DNA of 64,000 bases from the NCBI RefSeq assembly GCF_030272615.1, contig NC_081413.1, forward strand, positions 21,268,501 through 21,332,500, given 5' to 3'. Below are positions 1-12,486 of the stretch, in pieces. The first letter of the stretch is position 1; the number at the start of each line of letters is the position of its first letter. The notes beneath the pieces are model-generated. The model worked only from the letters and a program-made list of their open reading frames with translations, was not told where the DNA came from and did no database searches. The stretch is from Cryptomeria japonica (lineage: Eukaryota > Streptophyta > Pinopsida > Cupressales > Cupressaceae). The position numbers were made by a program, and so were the translations under genes.

Positions 1-3000
1 TTAGGAGAGGAGAAGAGTGGGGGGTCTAGCCAATGGGCCCCAGCCAGAAAGTGATTACTTTCATATAAGTAAATTGGCCGATTTTATTCAACGAAGCATA
101 ACTTTCATACACAAATTCCACTGTTTGACTTATTATACTCGTTGGAAAGATTTTTCTGAGAACTATAGTTTGGTATAGGCTTGGTTCCTTTATTTTCCAC
201 TTTTGACATGTTTTGTAGTCTAGAAGCCAAATGTTCTTTGCTACACAATTTTGGTCATAACTTTTGCATATAGAATCATTTTTTATTTCAAATAGGCATT
301 GGAGAGTATGTTCAGTCTACTAAAGTGTTGGCTATTATGTTATCAATTTGGTGAGCATGGAGAGGTGTGTACTTGTTTGATCACTTGTAGGTACTTAAGA
401 CTTGGTGTGTGGATGTGAGTGCATCTAGATGAGTCATGACGCAAAACCTTGAGGGAGTAATGTTTTCACTAGATATTTATGATGTTACAACTGATTATTA
501 GATTTGGTGCTCCTTAGTAGAGGTTTACAAGTATTTTTTCAAAGGTGAACTTTTATAGTGATAGGTACATAGGTTGTTCTTGGTTTGATACTTGGAGTTT
601 CATGTGGGTGATAGTTGAGTGCAGGTACAACGTTGGTGATGATTATGGTTTTCTGGGTATGTAGGTACATGTTTTGTATTGACATGACATAGTCATGTTT
701 GTGGTGGTTTAGTTTGATGTTAGGATTTTCTTCTTATCTCCTGGATGGTCATTTAGTTCCTTGATAATGGTACTTGATGCAGACATGTTTGGCAAATAAA
801 ATTAGATGTTGATTTGGTGTTTGATTCATGTGATCTATGAGATTATCTTTGATATGTCATTTTGTAGTTTACAAATGTGATGATGAGTTTACATGTTCAG
901 TGTTTGATCTATGAGTTATGTAGTTGTGTAGATTGATCGCATATTCAATTGCAGTAGGATAGCTTAGATGTTGATTTTCTATATCCATCAGGTTTAATTA
1001 TTGTGGTGTATACTTATTAGTTGACCTTGTCTATGAAAATTAGTGCATTGGTATATTTGTTTTGAGATGAGAGGAAGGATGATGTTTATAGTACCTAGAT
1101 AGTTGTTGTTGGGACTTGTAGCATGTGTTTTATCACAATGTCATGATAGATTGGTTATTCATTGGTTACACTTTCAGTGGGAGCTTTTGACAATGATGTA
1201 TTGGTGGTGTAGGATTGATTCCTCATTGGTGGTTTTGTTGGCGTTTGTATATATATTCTTGGCTTGGAGTTCAAAGTTACACTTGATGTTATTGACTTTT
1301 CAGTTGTATGTGTGTAGACCTGGATGTTTTTCATGTAGGATATGGTTATCATGGTGCCATGTGTAACCCAGTATCACAATTTAGTAAGATTTGTTTACAA
1401 TGATGTGTATTCATCATTGGATGGTTGATGATCTTCTTAGTGTGCAGATGTTTGGAGGATGCCTTAGATTTTGTTGTTGCAGAAGAATATTTGACTTTTG
1501 TAGGGACACTAGTAGGAGATAGTGATCTTCATGATATTTGAGGATGTGGACATCTTGGAGTCCTTGGTTGAGGTGCGGTTTATGGTTGCATTTGATATGT
1601 TATCATGGTTTGTTGTTATTTCATGGTACACTCTTGATTGCACATTAGAGTTATGGCATGTTACAGTTATTCAATATGTTCATATAGAGCATTTTATCTC
1701 CTATAAGGGGATGGTTAGATCATGTGCTCATGTTTATGTTCTTGATTCAACTATTGGATCTTTGAGATTGGTATTGTTTGGTTCTCTTTGTATTGAGTTT
1801 ATGATCATTTTCTTGATTCTTCATGATGTGTTATGTTGTATTTGGAGTTTGGCATGGATTTATTTGTTATAGGTGCTCATGGATACATTGAGATGTAGGT
1901 GATACAAGTATTCTCTTGTCATTAGAGGCATGTGTTGGGATGATTGGTTATTTCAACAGGAAGTCCAAGGAGCATTCACCTTGTATAGACTTGAGAGGAA
2001 ATTGTACTTAGTGTGAGTCATGATGACTTGGATAGCTTGATGAGCATTCTCATTCCTCAATCTTCGTCTACTTTGTAGTTTACTACTTGAGAGGTATTTC
2101 CCATTGTTCCTTTCAGCTAATTATGTTTATGCTTATCTTTAATAGATATGGATCTTGAGCCCTGGAGATGTTTAGTTCTGGAGGGTTCATTTGAGAGATG
2201 TATAATATTTGTTATCTCCTTGTGCATATAGTTTGATATTATGATATCATTTTGAGGATGTTAGGAGATGGTTCAATGGGCTGATTTCTTTCATTGAGAA
2301 TAGTTAAATTGTAACTTTTATCTTCTTGGTTATGGGAGGCTTACATCCATGTTGGCATTACATGATACTTATGTTGGTTCAAATGATCTAAGAAATTGAA
2401 TGAGGGTTTCGGTGTTGGTATGGCTTTGCTTTTGGGTTGTTTTGGAGGAGATCATACTTGAAACAACATTTCTTATTTGAGGTGTTGGTAGAAGAGCAAG
2501 TTATGGTTTACAAGTTGTCTTTCTTCATTCTATGTATTCTGTCTTTTTTGGGAGGATGGTGACATATTGTGGGATAGTACGCAACAGTTGGGTTGCATGT
2601 GTGGATCATTTTGATTTTTTCTTGGTACTACATGTTTTATTTACTTATTACACCTTGATATGAGTGGTTATTGGTAGACTTGATATGCTTTGAACATTAT
2701 TTCAGACTTGGTATTACCCATGCAGTGGGAGTTCCTAGATTTATATGTACTCCATTGATAGGTTTTGATATAGGGATCTTGATTGCATTTTATGGGTTGA
2801 TATGATATTGGCATAAGTTTATTGATGTTGGTTATATATAGAAGGCATGGATGGTTGGATGTATTGGCATATTTTGTGAATGTCATTTATGATCATGTGG
2901 GTTTTTACTTTATGACAGTAGCTTGGAGATTTTTTTATCGCATTGGATTTTGTGCTTGTGTTCATGGATTGGTGCATCTTTACCTTGGATTGTTCCTTTT

Positions 3001-3184
3001 ATCCCAGAGGTGGCATGTTGGAAGATGAGAGGAGTACTTGCCTAAGATGGTTGTCACTTGGTTTTATTGCAAGTATATTGTTAGAGAATGAGAGCATGTT
3101 GGAGATACATGTGGTTACATGTATGGCTATGATGATGTGTTTTATTGATTGACACTTATGTAATGTATACAATAAGTGGGAGGA
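1..3184 (+). other. T/G-rich interior of an old LTR element (E1), no recognisable protein
   Basis: The stretch is strongly T/G-rich on the plus strand and has only short open frames (the longest is about 116 codons at 1522-1872). None reads as Gag, protease, integrase, RT or RNase H. It ends in a purine-rich tract followed by an LTR-like sequence, so I infer it is the 3' interior of an old plus-strand LTR retrotransposon or a large non-coding derivative. Its 5' end lies outside the window. The strand bias could come from ancestral composition or from long methyl-cytosine decay; the sequence alone does not decide. Confidence 0.4.
3175..3184 (+). promoter_or_regulatory. Candidate polypurine tract of E1
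   Basis: AGTGGGAGGA lies directly before the inferred LTR start. Plant Copia elements typically have a GTGGGAGA-like tract right before a 3' LTR that begins TGTTGG. Here the LTR begins CGTTGGG, one base from that pattern. Confidence 0.5.
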
Positions 3185-3753
3185 CGTTGGGAACTAAGGT
3201 GTCGTACACCTTGCATAATAATGTTATATTTATAATATTTATTTATTAGATGATGTTGCACATGGACATGTAACATGTAGAGATTCCTTTGGAATATTCT
3301 CAGGACAACTTGATGAGATGTATTGTAACATTGTAATATTATATTATAATTATGTAATATTAGGGAAACATATTTCAAAGGAGAAAACTTAGTACCCAAT
3401 ATTAAATGTGGGGTCAAGGGTAGTTAGCACATGGTTTTGTGGCACATGGTTTTACTTTACCACTAGTTGTTTTTGTGTGAGCTTCTATCTATATAAGCAA
3501 GTATATGTTTAGTGGTTAAGGTAGGCTAGTGGTTTTGGGTTGTCATTGTATTGAGTCCTTTGGAGGATTGCATTTGTGAAGCATGAAATGGGGTGTGTGG
3601 ATTCATGCTTGGACGAATGGGAATGCATTGGAGTGCTTGACGATTTGAAAGGATTCATTGTAACTCTATATTTCTTTATGAATGAACAATACAATGGAGT
3701 ATGGATGCTTCTGGAGGCCTGGTTTTTCCCTCTTGAGGGTTTTCCTAGGATAT
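3185..3753 (+). repeat. 3' LTR of E1, first part (split by E2)
   Basis: Starts CGTTGGGAAC after the polypurine tract, carries a TATA-like box TATATAAG at about 3490-3497, and ends in GAGGGTTTTCCTAGG, a sequence type common downstream of the transcription start in plant Copia LTRs. E2 interrupts it with duplication of GATAT, so the LTR resumes at 6690. The true 3' end is not resolved because the partner LTR is outside the window. Confidence 0.55.
3749..3753. repeat. Target-site duplication of E2, left copy (GATAT)
   Basis: GATAT directly precedes the TGATGCAGAG terminus of E2 and is repeated exactly after the other end of the element. Confidence 0.85.
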
Positions 3754-4984
3754 TGATGCAGAGTATCTATCACAAACCATAAAACCTTCATTCAAGGGTA
3801 TTACTGACCCAAAACTAATACAAGACCTTAAACTTGAATCAAGAGGCATATAAAAATATCAACCACTCTTCTCAACTCCAAACCAATTTCAAAGGTTATA
3901 TTCCATCCCTACAGACCTTCATTCAATATTTTAGATTATAACATTCACCATAACATGAGAGAACAAATTCTTTATTGCCATTGAATACCCTAGTTCAAGG
4001 TTTCATCCTTTAAAAACTGTTTTCACTAAAATAATCATAAATTATTCAACTATTAACCAACATAAGTAAGACAAAAAGCCTTAGAAAGAGGATTTAGAGA
4101 CCTTTCCAACAAATATAAGATTGTTTCATTATGATTCCTCATGTGACCACACCAAATACTACAACCGGACTACTGCTGCCTTCACCAATCTGCTTTTCAC
4201 CATGAACTATAGGAAACAATCATCAATAACTTTTTAAATATTGATCATAAAGAAAATCCCTTTGGTCAGACTTTGGATTACTGAGTTACATAATTTCTCT
4301 CACTTTTATATCTAGATCCAATGGTTAAATCAAACATTATGACAATGTTTCCAAAATAGGTAACCCTTGGGAGGGTTTTTACAATTTTTGTAAAAACAAA
4401 CATATTTTGCCAAATACTCCACAACAATGAATAAGAAAGGATTCATCTGAAAGATATTTCATTAATCTATCATTCAATATCATCTACATATAAAAATTAC
4501 ACCAAATTTTATCCTCCATGGATCTATGATAGTTACAGATTCCTTAAAACCTTATGACAGTTTGAGGGTTTGATGGATAATCTTTGTCAAATCCCCTCCA
4601 AATTTCTCTACCCCCTTGATTTCGACCAAAAATGGTTTTATAAACCATTTCCAACTTCTTCCTAACTACTCTAACCACCTCATGACCAATGGAATTCATT
4701 CTTACACTTTTGTTGCACTTTTTGGCAATGCTGCAACTTTGCAATTTTTATAATTTTGCATTTTTGACATAAATGACTCTAACCCTTACATGGACACTTT
4801 TAACACTTCAAGATGGACCAAATATGATATCTTTAAACAAAATGGCTCATTTAGCCTTACATATTATGATTCAATGGACTCAAATAACCTTAATACATTA
4901 TCAATGACTCAAATACAATAAAATTGCTTGTATTATGACTTTTGACCTCCTGGTATGCTTGTGTGCTTAGGTGCCTCTGCATCA
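3754..4984 (-). repeat. 3' LTR of E2
   Basis: 1231 bp, highly similar to 5455-6684 over its full length. Plus-strand termini are TGATGCAGAG and CTCTGCATCA. Confidence 0.85.
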
Positions 4985-5454
4985 TACTCCCAACCTTGAA
5001 AAATTTTCAAATCCCTTGAAAATGTGGGTACAATGACTTGCAAGAAAAATTTTGGGCGAAATTTTCACCTTTGTCTTCATCTTTACCTCTTTATGCCTCT
5101 TTATGCTATTGCTTCCTTCTCAAACAATCTCTTTGTGACTCCTACCAATGGATTTTGTACTGGCTGCCATCCAAGTGTTTTTACCAACCATAAGTCCACC
5201 TCTCCATGTTGCATCACCTCACCAACAACCTTTGTGCCTCACCTATGAGTTCTCCTCTTTTCCTCTCTCCCTAGTCTTTTGGCAACCAATGGACCATCCC
5301 ATGGCCCTTGACAGACCTTCCTTGTCTGCCCACACACAACACCAACTTCCTCTTGCAGGTAGATGGACAAGCACCTGCAACCAAAACTCATCCATAACAC
5401 AGAACACAAACATATCTCTTAGCACAGATCTTTTGTCAGGCTCTGATACCAATT
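4985..5454 (-). other. Interior of E2
   Basis: 470 bp between the LTRs. Short frames run across it on both strands (5148-5483 plus, 5243-5467 minus), but they overlap each other and the right LTR and match no retroelement protein, so I treat the interior as non-coding. The primer binding site and the purine tract occupy its two ends. Confidence 0.6.
5439..5451 (-). promoter_or_regulatory. Primer binding site of E2 (initiator tRNA-Met type)
   Basis: The minus strand reads TGGTATCAGAGCC, the canonical plant site for initiator methionine tRNA, three bases from the LTR edge at 5455. This sets the orientation of E2. Confidence 0.85.
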
Positions 5455-6684
5455 TGATGAAGATCATCTATCACAAACCATAAAACCTTCATTCAAGGGT
5501 ATTACTAACCCAAAACTAATACAAGACCTTAAACTTGAATCAAGAGACACATAAAAAGATCAACAACTCTTCTCAACTCCAAACCAATTTAAAAGGTTTT
5601 ATTCCATCCCTACAGACCTTCATTCAATATTTCAGATCATAACATTCACCATAACATGAGAGAACAAATTGTTTATTGCCATTGAATACCCTAGTTCAGG
5701 GTTTCATCCTTTAAAAATTGTTTTCACCAAAGTAATCATAAATTATTTAATTATTAACCAAATTAAGTAAGACAAAAAGAACTGGAAAGAGGATTCAGAG
5801 ACCTTTCCAACAAATATATCCTTTCTTCATTATTATTCCTCATGCGACCACACCGAATGCTGCAACCAAACTGTTGCTTCCTTCACCAATTTGCTTTTCA
5901 CCATGAACTGTAGCGAACAATCATCAATAACTTTTTAAATATTGATCATAAATAAAATCTCTCTAATAAGACTTTAGATTACTAAGTTACACAACGTCTC
6001 TCACATTTATAGCCAGATCCCAAGGTTAAATCAAAAGTTATGAGAATTTTGCCAAAACGGGTAACCCTTGGCAAGGTTTTAACATTTTTTGTAAAAACAA
6101 ACATATCTTGCGAAATACTACACAAAAATGAATAAGAAAGGATTCATTTGAAAGCTATTTCATTAATATATCATTCAATAAAATCTACATATAAAAATTA
6201 CACCAAATGTGATCCTCCATGGATCTATGACAGTCACAGATTCCTTAAAACCTTATGACAGTTTGAGGGTTTGATGGATAATCTTTGTCAAATCCCCTCC
6301 AAACTACTCTACCCCTTGATTTCAACCAAACATGGTTTTATAAACCATTTCCAACTCCTTCCTAACTACTCTAACCACCGCATGACCAATGGATTTCATT
6401 CTTACACTTTTGTTGCACTTTTTGGCAATGTTGCAACTTTGCAATTTTTACAATTTTGCATTTTTGACATAAATGACTCTAACCCTTACATGGACACTTT
6501 TAACACTTCAAGATGGACCAAATATAATATATTTGGACAAAAAGGTTCATTTGTCCTTACATATTATGATTCAATGGACTCAAATAACCTTAATACATTA
6601 TGAATGACTAAAATACAATAAAATTGGTCATATTATGACTTTTGACCTCTTGGTATGCTTGTGTGCTTAGGTGCCTTTGCACTA
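5455..6684 (-). repeat. 5' LTR of E2
   Basis: 1230 bp. Begins TGATGAAGATC on the plus strand and ends TTTGCACTA, where the partner has CTGCATCA, so this copy has lost the canonical terminal bases. Confidence 0.82.
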
Positions 6685-6689
6685 GATAT
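6685..6689. repeat. Target-site duplication of E2, right copy (GATAT)
   Basis: An exact copy of 3749-3753, directly after the end of E2. Confidence 0.85.
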
Positions 6690-6900
6690 ATCTTTTGTTA
6701 TCTTATGGCATGTCTATTTTGATCTTTGCATTATGGTGATTTCGTAAGCCTATGTGTATTCTTTTATCTCATGGGTTATGTAGAAAATAGATTATTTGCA
6801 TGTAGGTTTAAAGCATTATTTCATAGTAAACACCACACATGTTGACATCAATGAAACATAAGCACACAACTCAAGTTTCCTATTTAAAATGCACTTCTAG
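6690..6900 (+). repeat. Continuation of the split E1 LTR
   Basis: Continues from 3753 once E2 and one GATAT are removed. The T-rich sequence (ATCTTTTGTTATCTTATGGC and onward) fits the end of a Copia LTR. The exact end is not defined, so the right border given is approximate. Confidence 0.4.
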
Positions 6901-8095
6901 CTAAAAAGTCTAGAAACATAGACTAGCAACCAAATAACCAACTTCTAATGCTTACTTGGATAGGATAGAAGGGTTTTGAAAAGGCTCCCAAAACCTTGAA
7001 CTGAAAGAGAGGCCTATACCAAAAAGATTTCACGCCAACAAGCTCCACCAAAATCTCCACATTTGTAGGAGAGGAGGGAAGGAAACCCAACAACAAGGAG
7101 AAAGATACAACAATAGACCCAACCTTGAGAAACAAGGCATCCAATATCCCCAATAGGAGTCATCCCACAAAACTCAACCCACAACTCTTCCCCTCTATAG
7201 AAGAATGGTCCATCTCTAAAGAACAAGCTGAGAGAAATGGACAAATGAGAACCTGAGAAATACCAGAGAACCTCTTGACATGAATAGAAGAAGAAAAACA
7301 CTCACAATCTACAAGAGGAAACTCTAAAAATTCACACCAAAATGGCACAAGGATATTCCACACAAAGACCCCCTACAACACTAGATCCTTCTCTAAGGGA
7401 AAAAGAAAGCCCAAGTGGGGAGTGGAATCTCAAAACTGACAAAAGAACCATTCCCCTGAAACGCCACCCAGGTCCCAAACAACCCCCTCACTCCAAGGCT
7501 GAATCAGGTGAACACAAACAACAAAGAGAGTGAAGACAACATCCACCATAGCCACCACAAACACCTTCATGTGATGCACAACTCTCCCACCAGGTCTAGA
7601 AAAAAACCCTTCACTGCACCCTTCTACCAAAATGCACACCGAACAAGACAAGGCAGGGAAAACCCATCCCCCATGAGGATGAAGGGAAGATTTGAAACAC
7701 AGGGCACCAAGAAGACACCATGGAGGTTCCTACAAGCCACCAAGAAGGAGGGAGGGAAAGGAAGCCATGTAAGGCAAATCCTTCACAGCAGCCCCTACAC
7801 ACAACAATAGATCCATAAACACCCGATCTCCCCTGTTCTTGAAGAAGTATATCCTCTCACACTTCTTCCAACCATAGACACCCTCACACCATCCGCACCT
7901 CTGCTCCCTGATTCAACATCCTCTAGGCAACAAACACAGATATCCCAAGAGATAGGGCTTCAAATACAGGCCGAGATGAGATTCACTTTCGATCCATCTG
8001 CCTCGTCATCTTCATCTTCCTTTCCTACATCTCCAACCATAGAAACCCTAGCTCTCCGTCCAACTCTCCCGCTCATCTATCTTGGCAATATATTA
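6900..8095. other. More GC-rich degenerate block, unrecognised
   Basis: This block is clearly richer in G and C than the AT-rich DNA on either side. Short overlapping minus-strand frames cover it (6923-7153, 7014-7301, 7160-7363, 7430-7651, 7611-7802) and are hydrophobic, Cys- and Trp-rich, without a known motif. Plus-strand frames at 7342-7533 and 7508-7810 are equally anonymous. On the minus strand, the sequence from about 8090 starts with an AGGGTTTC-containing stretch like a transcript 5' end. It may be a decayed 5' part of a LINE or a host-gene fragment, but nothing proves either. Confidence 0.3.
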
Positions 8096-10300
8096 GAAGA
8101 CACTTGTTAATTAGCAAAAAAATCACAAATTTTAAAATATAGATCTTCCAAATTAATTATTCTTTAACATGATACACAATAGTTATTCACACTTGTCTAA
8201 ATACAACTCCCAATTATATCTCTGTATGAACTAAATAAAAAATAAGTCTTAGCCTTCCAAAAACCATTTCAGGTTGTAAGCATACACGGATCCCACACCG
8301 TACTTATTGTACCCTATAAAAATTAATTAAACTTCTACATTCAACCTTGCAAGAAAAAAATATTCTTAAAGAATTATTCATGACTTATAACATACTTAAC
8401 ATTTTACAACAAAAGAAGACAAACAATCCACTTTCTTCATCAGTTTTCGATTCCCTACAAAATTGTGTAAAACATAGTATCAATCTATTTCTATAAAATT
8501 CATTATTTAACCCCTCTTAGCACCCTACACAATAAAGAAAAACCACAATACTTAGAAGGTGCATTGCATTTTACCTTGAACCACGAAAAAAAAAGAACAC
8601 CTTTCAAAAACCCAAAATAAAATGCAAATCACCTTTTTAATAAACTTGCACTTGCAAACTTTCCCTCCAATGCAAAAAAATTACATCCTTTCATTATTAA
8701 ACATGTAGATAAAACTTTAACACCGCAAGCCTACAATGCTTCCCTTCCATAAACATAACACAACAACACATACCATTAACTTTGTTGAATACAACAAAAC
8801 CAATAACAATTCCACAACTAAAACAAATATACAACAAGACAAACATAGTGTGTCAAATTAAGATGTTCAATTAAAGATAAACAACCTCCCCAAATTCCCT
8901 AAATAAAATTAAAATTCCGCTTCTCCTTATCGGTTCCCATTGCATGCAAACCGTGCAACTACTAGTTAAATAAAATGAATATAATATAAATATAACTCTT
9001 TAAAATTTTAAAAATATTAATTCGATTATTTTTAGCCGATAGGCTTATTACGTGGGCGAAACCCCCATGGAGAGTGTGATGTCTCACGCCGTAAAGTCCT
9101 TGCCGATAAAGAAGAATGAGAAATTATAAATTGTTTTTTTCCTTTCCGTCATTTTGTCCACTGTTTTTGCCCTTTTCCCCAATCGTTTTTTCCTTTCTAT
9201 CATTTAATAGTTCTTGCGGACATCGTATTTTACTTTAAAACTTGAGAATACGTTGCAAAAGTTTATTTGTTGTGTAGTATCAATTCATTACAGTAAATAA
9301 AGTGTTAGTCATTCGTGAAAAACTATGCAATCATTTACATATGAGTTTTTATTAAGTTATAGCATACTGGTTGTTATTGTTTAGTCAAATCATTTCACAA
9401 TGTTATGCATTTCTAGGTTTTGGGAAAAAATTAGTTTTAAGGTTTTAAAACCATTTTTAGAGTTGATGTAAATTATTTGCAAGTGAAGTTATATTTTGTG
9501 ATTCTATATAAGCTTCAATATCGATCTATATCTAAATAATTACATTACGTTTATTTTTTGAGTACTTATGTAATTTATTAAATACAACTATTATAGTTCA
9601 AATACATGTTAAAGTGTGTGCGAAAAGTGCATAACCACTCCAATCAAGGAAATTATTTTTGGACTCATTTTTCGATAATAGATCGATGCAATTATGCATC
9701 AATAAATGACACAATCTCGCATGAACTTGGTCTCAATTACCAATCCCTCACCTATCTGCATCTATAAACATTTTTACAAATTGACCTTATTGCATTTATA
9801 TCTATACATGTTCCTATATATTAGATATTAACTATTTGTATTACTCCCCCATGCCTTTTCATTCTATATGTATCTACATATTATCGTTTTTATGTTTGAG
9901 GTTATCTCGGTAGGTGTATTTGAAAATTAAAACTTTTTTTATTTATTTCTAAACTTTCATCCATCTATTTCCTTCCATTAGGTTAATTAGCACATGGTAT
10001 GCATGATTTATTGTTAAATACATTGGTATGTAAAGGAATTCAGTATCCATTCATTCACAATGTACAATGCATTCAAAAATTCACTTGCATTCAAGGTGAA
10101 AGCATAGTAGGAGCACTTTAATTAGATCACTAAAAGTAACATAAATCTACATCATCAATCTAGAAAACTTGCATGATTGAAGATTGATGTTCTCATCCAT
10201 TTCCATCCTAAATTCTGGTCTTCTCAATGGGGACCAACATATGAGAAAAAACCCATTGGAATTTCTCTTCAAGGTATTTTTTATATATTTCCAATCAATT
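8096..10300. other. AT-rich DNA with no recognisable gene
   Basis: I see no long open frame, LTR pair or protein motif. The only compositional landmark is a short CpG-richer patch at about 9040-9115 containing GGGCGAAACCCCC and GATGTCTCACGCC. This interval is either old unrecognisable repeat or true intergenic DNA. Confidence 0.5.
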
Positions 10301-11289
10301 GATAGCTAATGTATATAATTAAAATGAGAGCCGAAGTATAGAGAAGCATCCCAATAGACTCATAGTAGAGTTAACAAAACTACTCAGTTTTTTCTGGTCA
10401 TTTAGGTCGGAACCCTTTTTTTGGCACATAGCCTTGTTGGGTGATTCACCTAGAATCCCCTTCAAGTTTTCCCAAATATGACATGCTTTCAGGATGGAGA
10501 TCTTATTTACTCTTTGGAAAGATAGAAATGTTGTTTTATTCACTCACAACTTTTTGGATATTAAGGTTTCTATGTACTTTAAGGCATGTATTTGTAATAA
10601 TGTGATAATGCAGATCTAGGTTCAAGCCGATAAAGTGGCTTTAGAGGTGGCCCACCTACAGGATCTCTTACAGCATTGGGGCAATGCCCCTTGTATGGTT
10701 GCCAGAGTACCACAGACTCTACTTTTGTCAACCGCACTCCACCCAGTGGCCACCATCGTGGCCTTAGTTCCTTCGCTCGCCGTTCACAGACCCCACACTC
10801 CTAGGTCCCTCACTGCTCCTCGGGTGTCGCTCAGCCCCTGCTCAACACCATGGCTTGGCCTCGAGGTGGCCTTTTATTTCTCCTTCCCCCTCAGCTCTTG
10901 GTGGTTCCAGTTGGCCTGATATCGGAGGTGGTTCTGTGTGGCCTGCTACCACTTCCTCCAAGTGGTTTCCTCATCTGGCCTTGGATTTTTTGCCTTCCAG
11001 GAGGGAGGAAGGAGAATATGAACAAGTAAAAGAAAAAGAAGAAGATGGTTGGTCCTTTCCAGACCCGACTTCTAGCCCCATTCATGTATGGGGTAAAAAG
11101 GATGATCAAGATCCCCCCACCTCAGCTGCCATTGCTTTGGCCACCTGAGGTTACTTTTCCTGGGCTATGCCCAAGTTTTTTTAATGAATAGTTGACTTTT
11201 TTATGGTTTCAGCCTAGAGCTGTTTGACTCTCGCGGGGTGATCTTTAATATTTTTAATTAATAGAGAAGGCCTAGTTATCCAAAAAAAA
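10300..11289 (+). mobile_element. 5'-truncated LINE (E3), 3' end with A-rich tail
   Basis: The left part encodes the C-terminal zf-RVT-like segment seen after the reverse transcriptase in plant L1-type LINEs. The right part is a short GC-rich coding extension, a 3' UTR and an A-rich terminus (AGTTATCCAAAAAAAAAGAG). The RT and endonuclease are missing, as expected from incomplete reverse transcription at insertion. The left border is approximate and no clear target duplication was found. Confidence 0.7.
10395..11148 (+). pseudogene. LINE polyprotein C-terminal remnant (zf-RVT-like region)
   Basis: The first frame (about 10395-10615) reads a Trp-rich segment containing WHIALLGDSPRIPF, IWHAF and LWKDRN. 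These match the pattern of the region C-terminal to the RT in plant LINEs, where a W-x-A-L-L-G-D-x-P-x-I-P-F stretch and an I-W-K-x-R-N stretch recur. A stop and frameshifts follow; the frames at 10635-10919 and 10855-11148 then give a Pro/Ser-rich tail that ends shortly before the 3' UTR. Catalytic domains are absent, so it cannot act alone. The family call rests on motif recall, not a search. Confidence 0.6.
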
Positions 11290-11411
11290 AGAGAAAAAGA
11301 AATACAAATATTAAATGTTGATTAAATTAATCTAAAAATCTAAAAAATTATTGTTAACATCCATTTTTTTTTTGGAACATACCGGTTACGTTGTCTTGAA
11401 CCTACAAACGA

Positions 11412-12313
11412 CTACCTCACTGGGGGTCTTCCTTTCATGCTACTAACTCTTGTGAATCCTTCATGATCAATACTTGCATTTCTCCTTGGATCTGCATGTC
11501 GGTGCATTGAGTATGGTCTTCGGTTCATTGATTGAGTATATCGGTTTATGTGGTGGTTTCTAGCAGCATCTGCATATGTCTTCTTGCCAGTATCCTTTCT
11601 TACCGTGAATGTCTTCTTCTCTTCTCCTTCATTTGAAGAGGTGAATTGTATTTCCTTATCAAACATGTTTCTGTTGTATGAACTTTTACCTTCTTGAAAA
11701 CCTAAGCCATCGGTATCTTTAGATTGTTTCTATTTGCTTAGTAGCTTGCCCAGGGATTCAGTACTTCCTTCATATTTGCTTCTAACTTTTATCTTTTCCT
11801 AACATTTCTCTTATTCCTTCCGAAGTTTCACTATTTCTGCTTCCAGATTCTGATGCTCCTTTTCCTTTTCACTCAAACGAGCACTAGTAACTTCACATAT
11901 CCTTTTGGCTTCTTCTAGTTGTAGTTTTAGATCTGCAATAGTCTTCTTGGACTCTGCAAGAGATTGCTCAAATAGCTCTTGTTCTTCAGCTACGACCTTT
12001 TTCAACTTCTTCAAATCTCTTCTTGTTTTCTTTAACTCATCCAAGGCATTGATGAGTTCAACTTCTAGATCTACTTCTCCTTCCTCCTCTTCTTCTTCTT
12101 CTTGTGTTGGGACATCTTGGGCCATGAAAAGATTTGCTTTGATTTCATCCTCACTGCAACAATCATCATCTGAGGTATCTTTTTCATGGGTGTAGAGACT
12201 GCTTTATTTCGAGTTTCCCCTTTTACCATGTCGGTAGACATTCTTCTTCCCGTCTTTACCATATGATCTGCTACCACTTGATTGATCATCTTCCTTTTTA
12301 TAGCCATAGGGAC
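11412..12313 (-). pseudogene. E4 Gag C-terminal part, after the zinc knuckle
   Basis: Reading leftward from the E5 insertion, the frame continues from the knuckle with YGYKKEDDQSSG, meets a stop near 12207, and goes on into an acidic run (EEEEEEEGEVD) and a coiled coil at 12125-11811. The coiled coil has heptad-like Leu/Lys/Glu patterning, for example LDELKKTRRDLKKLKK. An acidic stretch plus coiled coil after the CCHC knuckle is characteristic of plant Copia Gag proteins of the type with long post-knuckle spacers. The 84-codon frame at 11666-11412 is in line with it but matches nothing I recognise. Stops and the E5 insertion inactivate it. Confidence 0.6.
12309..12313. repeat. Target-site duplication of E5, left copy (GGGAC)
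   Basis: GGGAC directly before TGTAGTGTCG and repeated exactly at 20358-20362. Confidence 0.92.
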
Positions 12314-12486
12314 TGTAGTGTCGTAAAATTGTGACACTTGTAATTTTGACTGCATTTGGGTCTTCACGATGGCGGCGCAACGTTGAACCTAAATGTAGAC
12401 AATGAAACCTATTTACGACATCAAAAACTGCATCTTTCTGCACCTTGGCCTAATCCTCCTTGCACCCTGCTGTCCTGGGAGGTGGG

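Larger units (their letters stand above)
3754..6684 (-). mobile_element. Non-autonomous LTR retrotransposon E2 with large LTRs and a 470-bp interior
   Basis: Two direct repeats of 1231 and 1230 bp flank a 470-bp interior. The left copy begins TGATGCAGAG and ends CTCTGCATCA, a perfect 10-bp inverted repeat. A primer binding site complementary to initiator methionine tRNA lies on the minus strand beside the right LTR, and a minus-strand purine tract, AAGGTTGGGAGTA, lies beside the left one, so the element is on the minus strand. A perfect 5-bp duplication (GATAT) surrounds it. No Gag or Pol is encoded, so it must have been mobilised in trans. It resembles TRIM/SMART elements in having almost no interior, but its LTRs are far larger than theirs. 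Confidence 0.85.

Noticed and set aside
6271-6603. 110-codon plus-strand frame
   Set aside because: Lies within the E2 LTR; the other LTR copy has no equivalent open frame, and it opposes the element.
7014-7802. Cys- and Trp-rich minus-strand frames that look like small membrane proteins
   Set aside because: Several frames overlap in different phases, none has a recognised domain, and the block is degenerate. Not called as genes.
12071-12443. Minus-strand frames crossing the left edge of E5
   Set aside because: These are chimeras of E5 LTR sequence and E4 gag. The true frame is recovered by removing E5 and one GGGAC.
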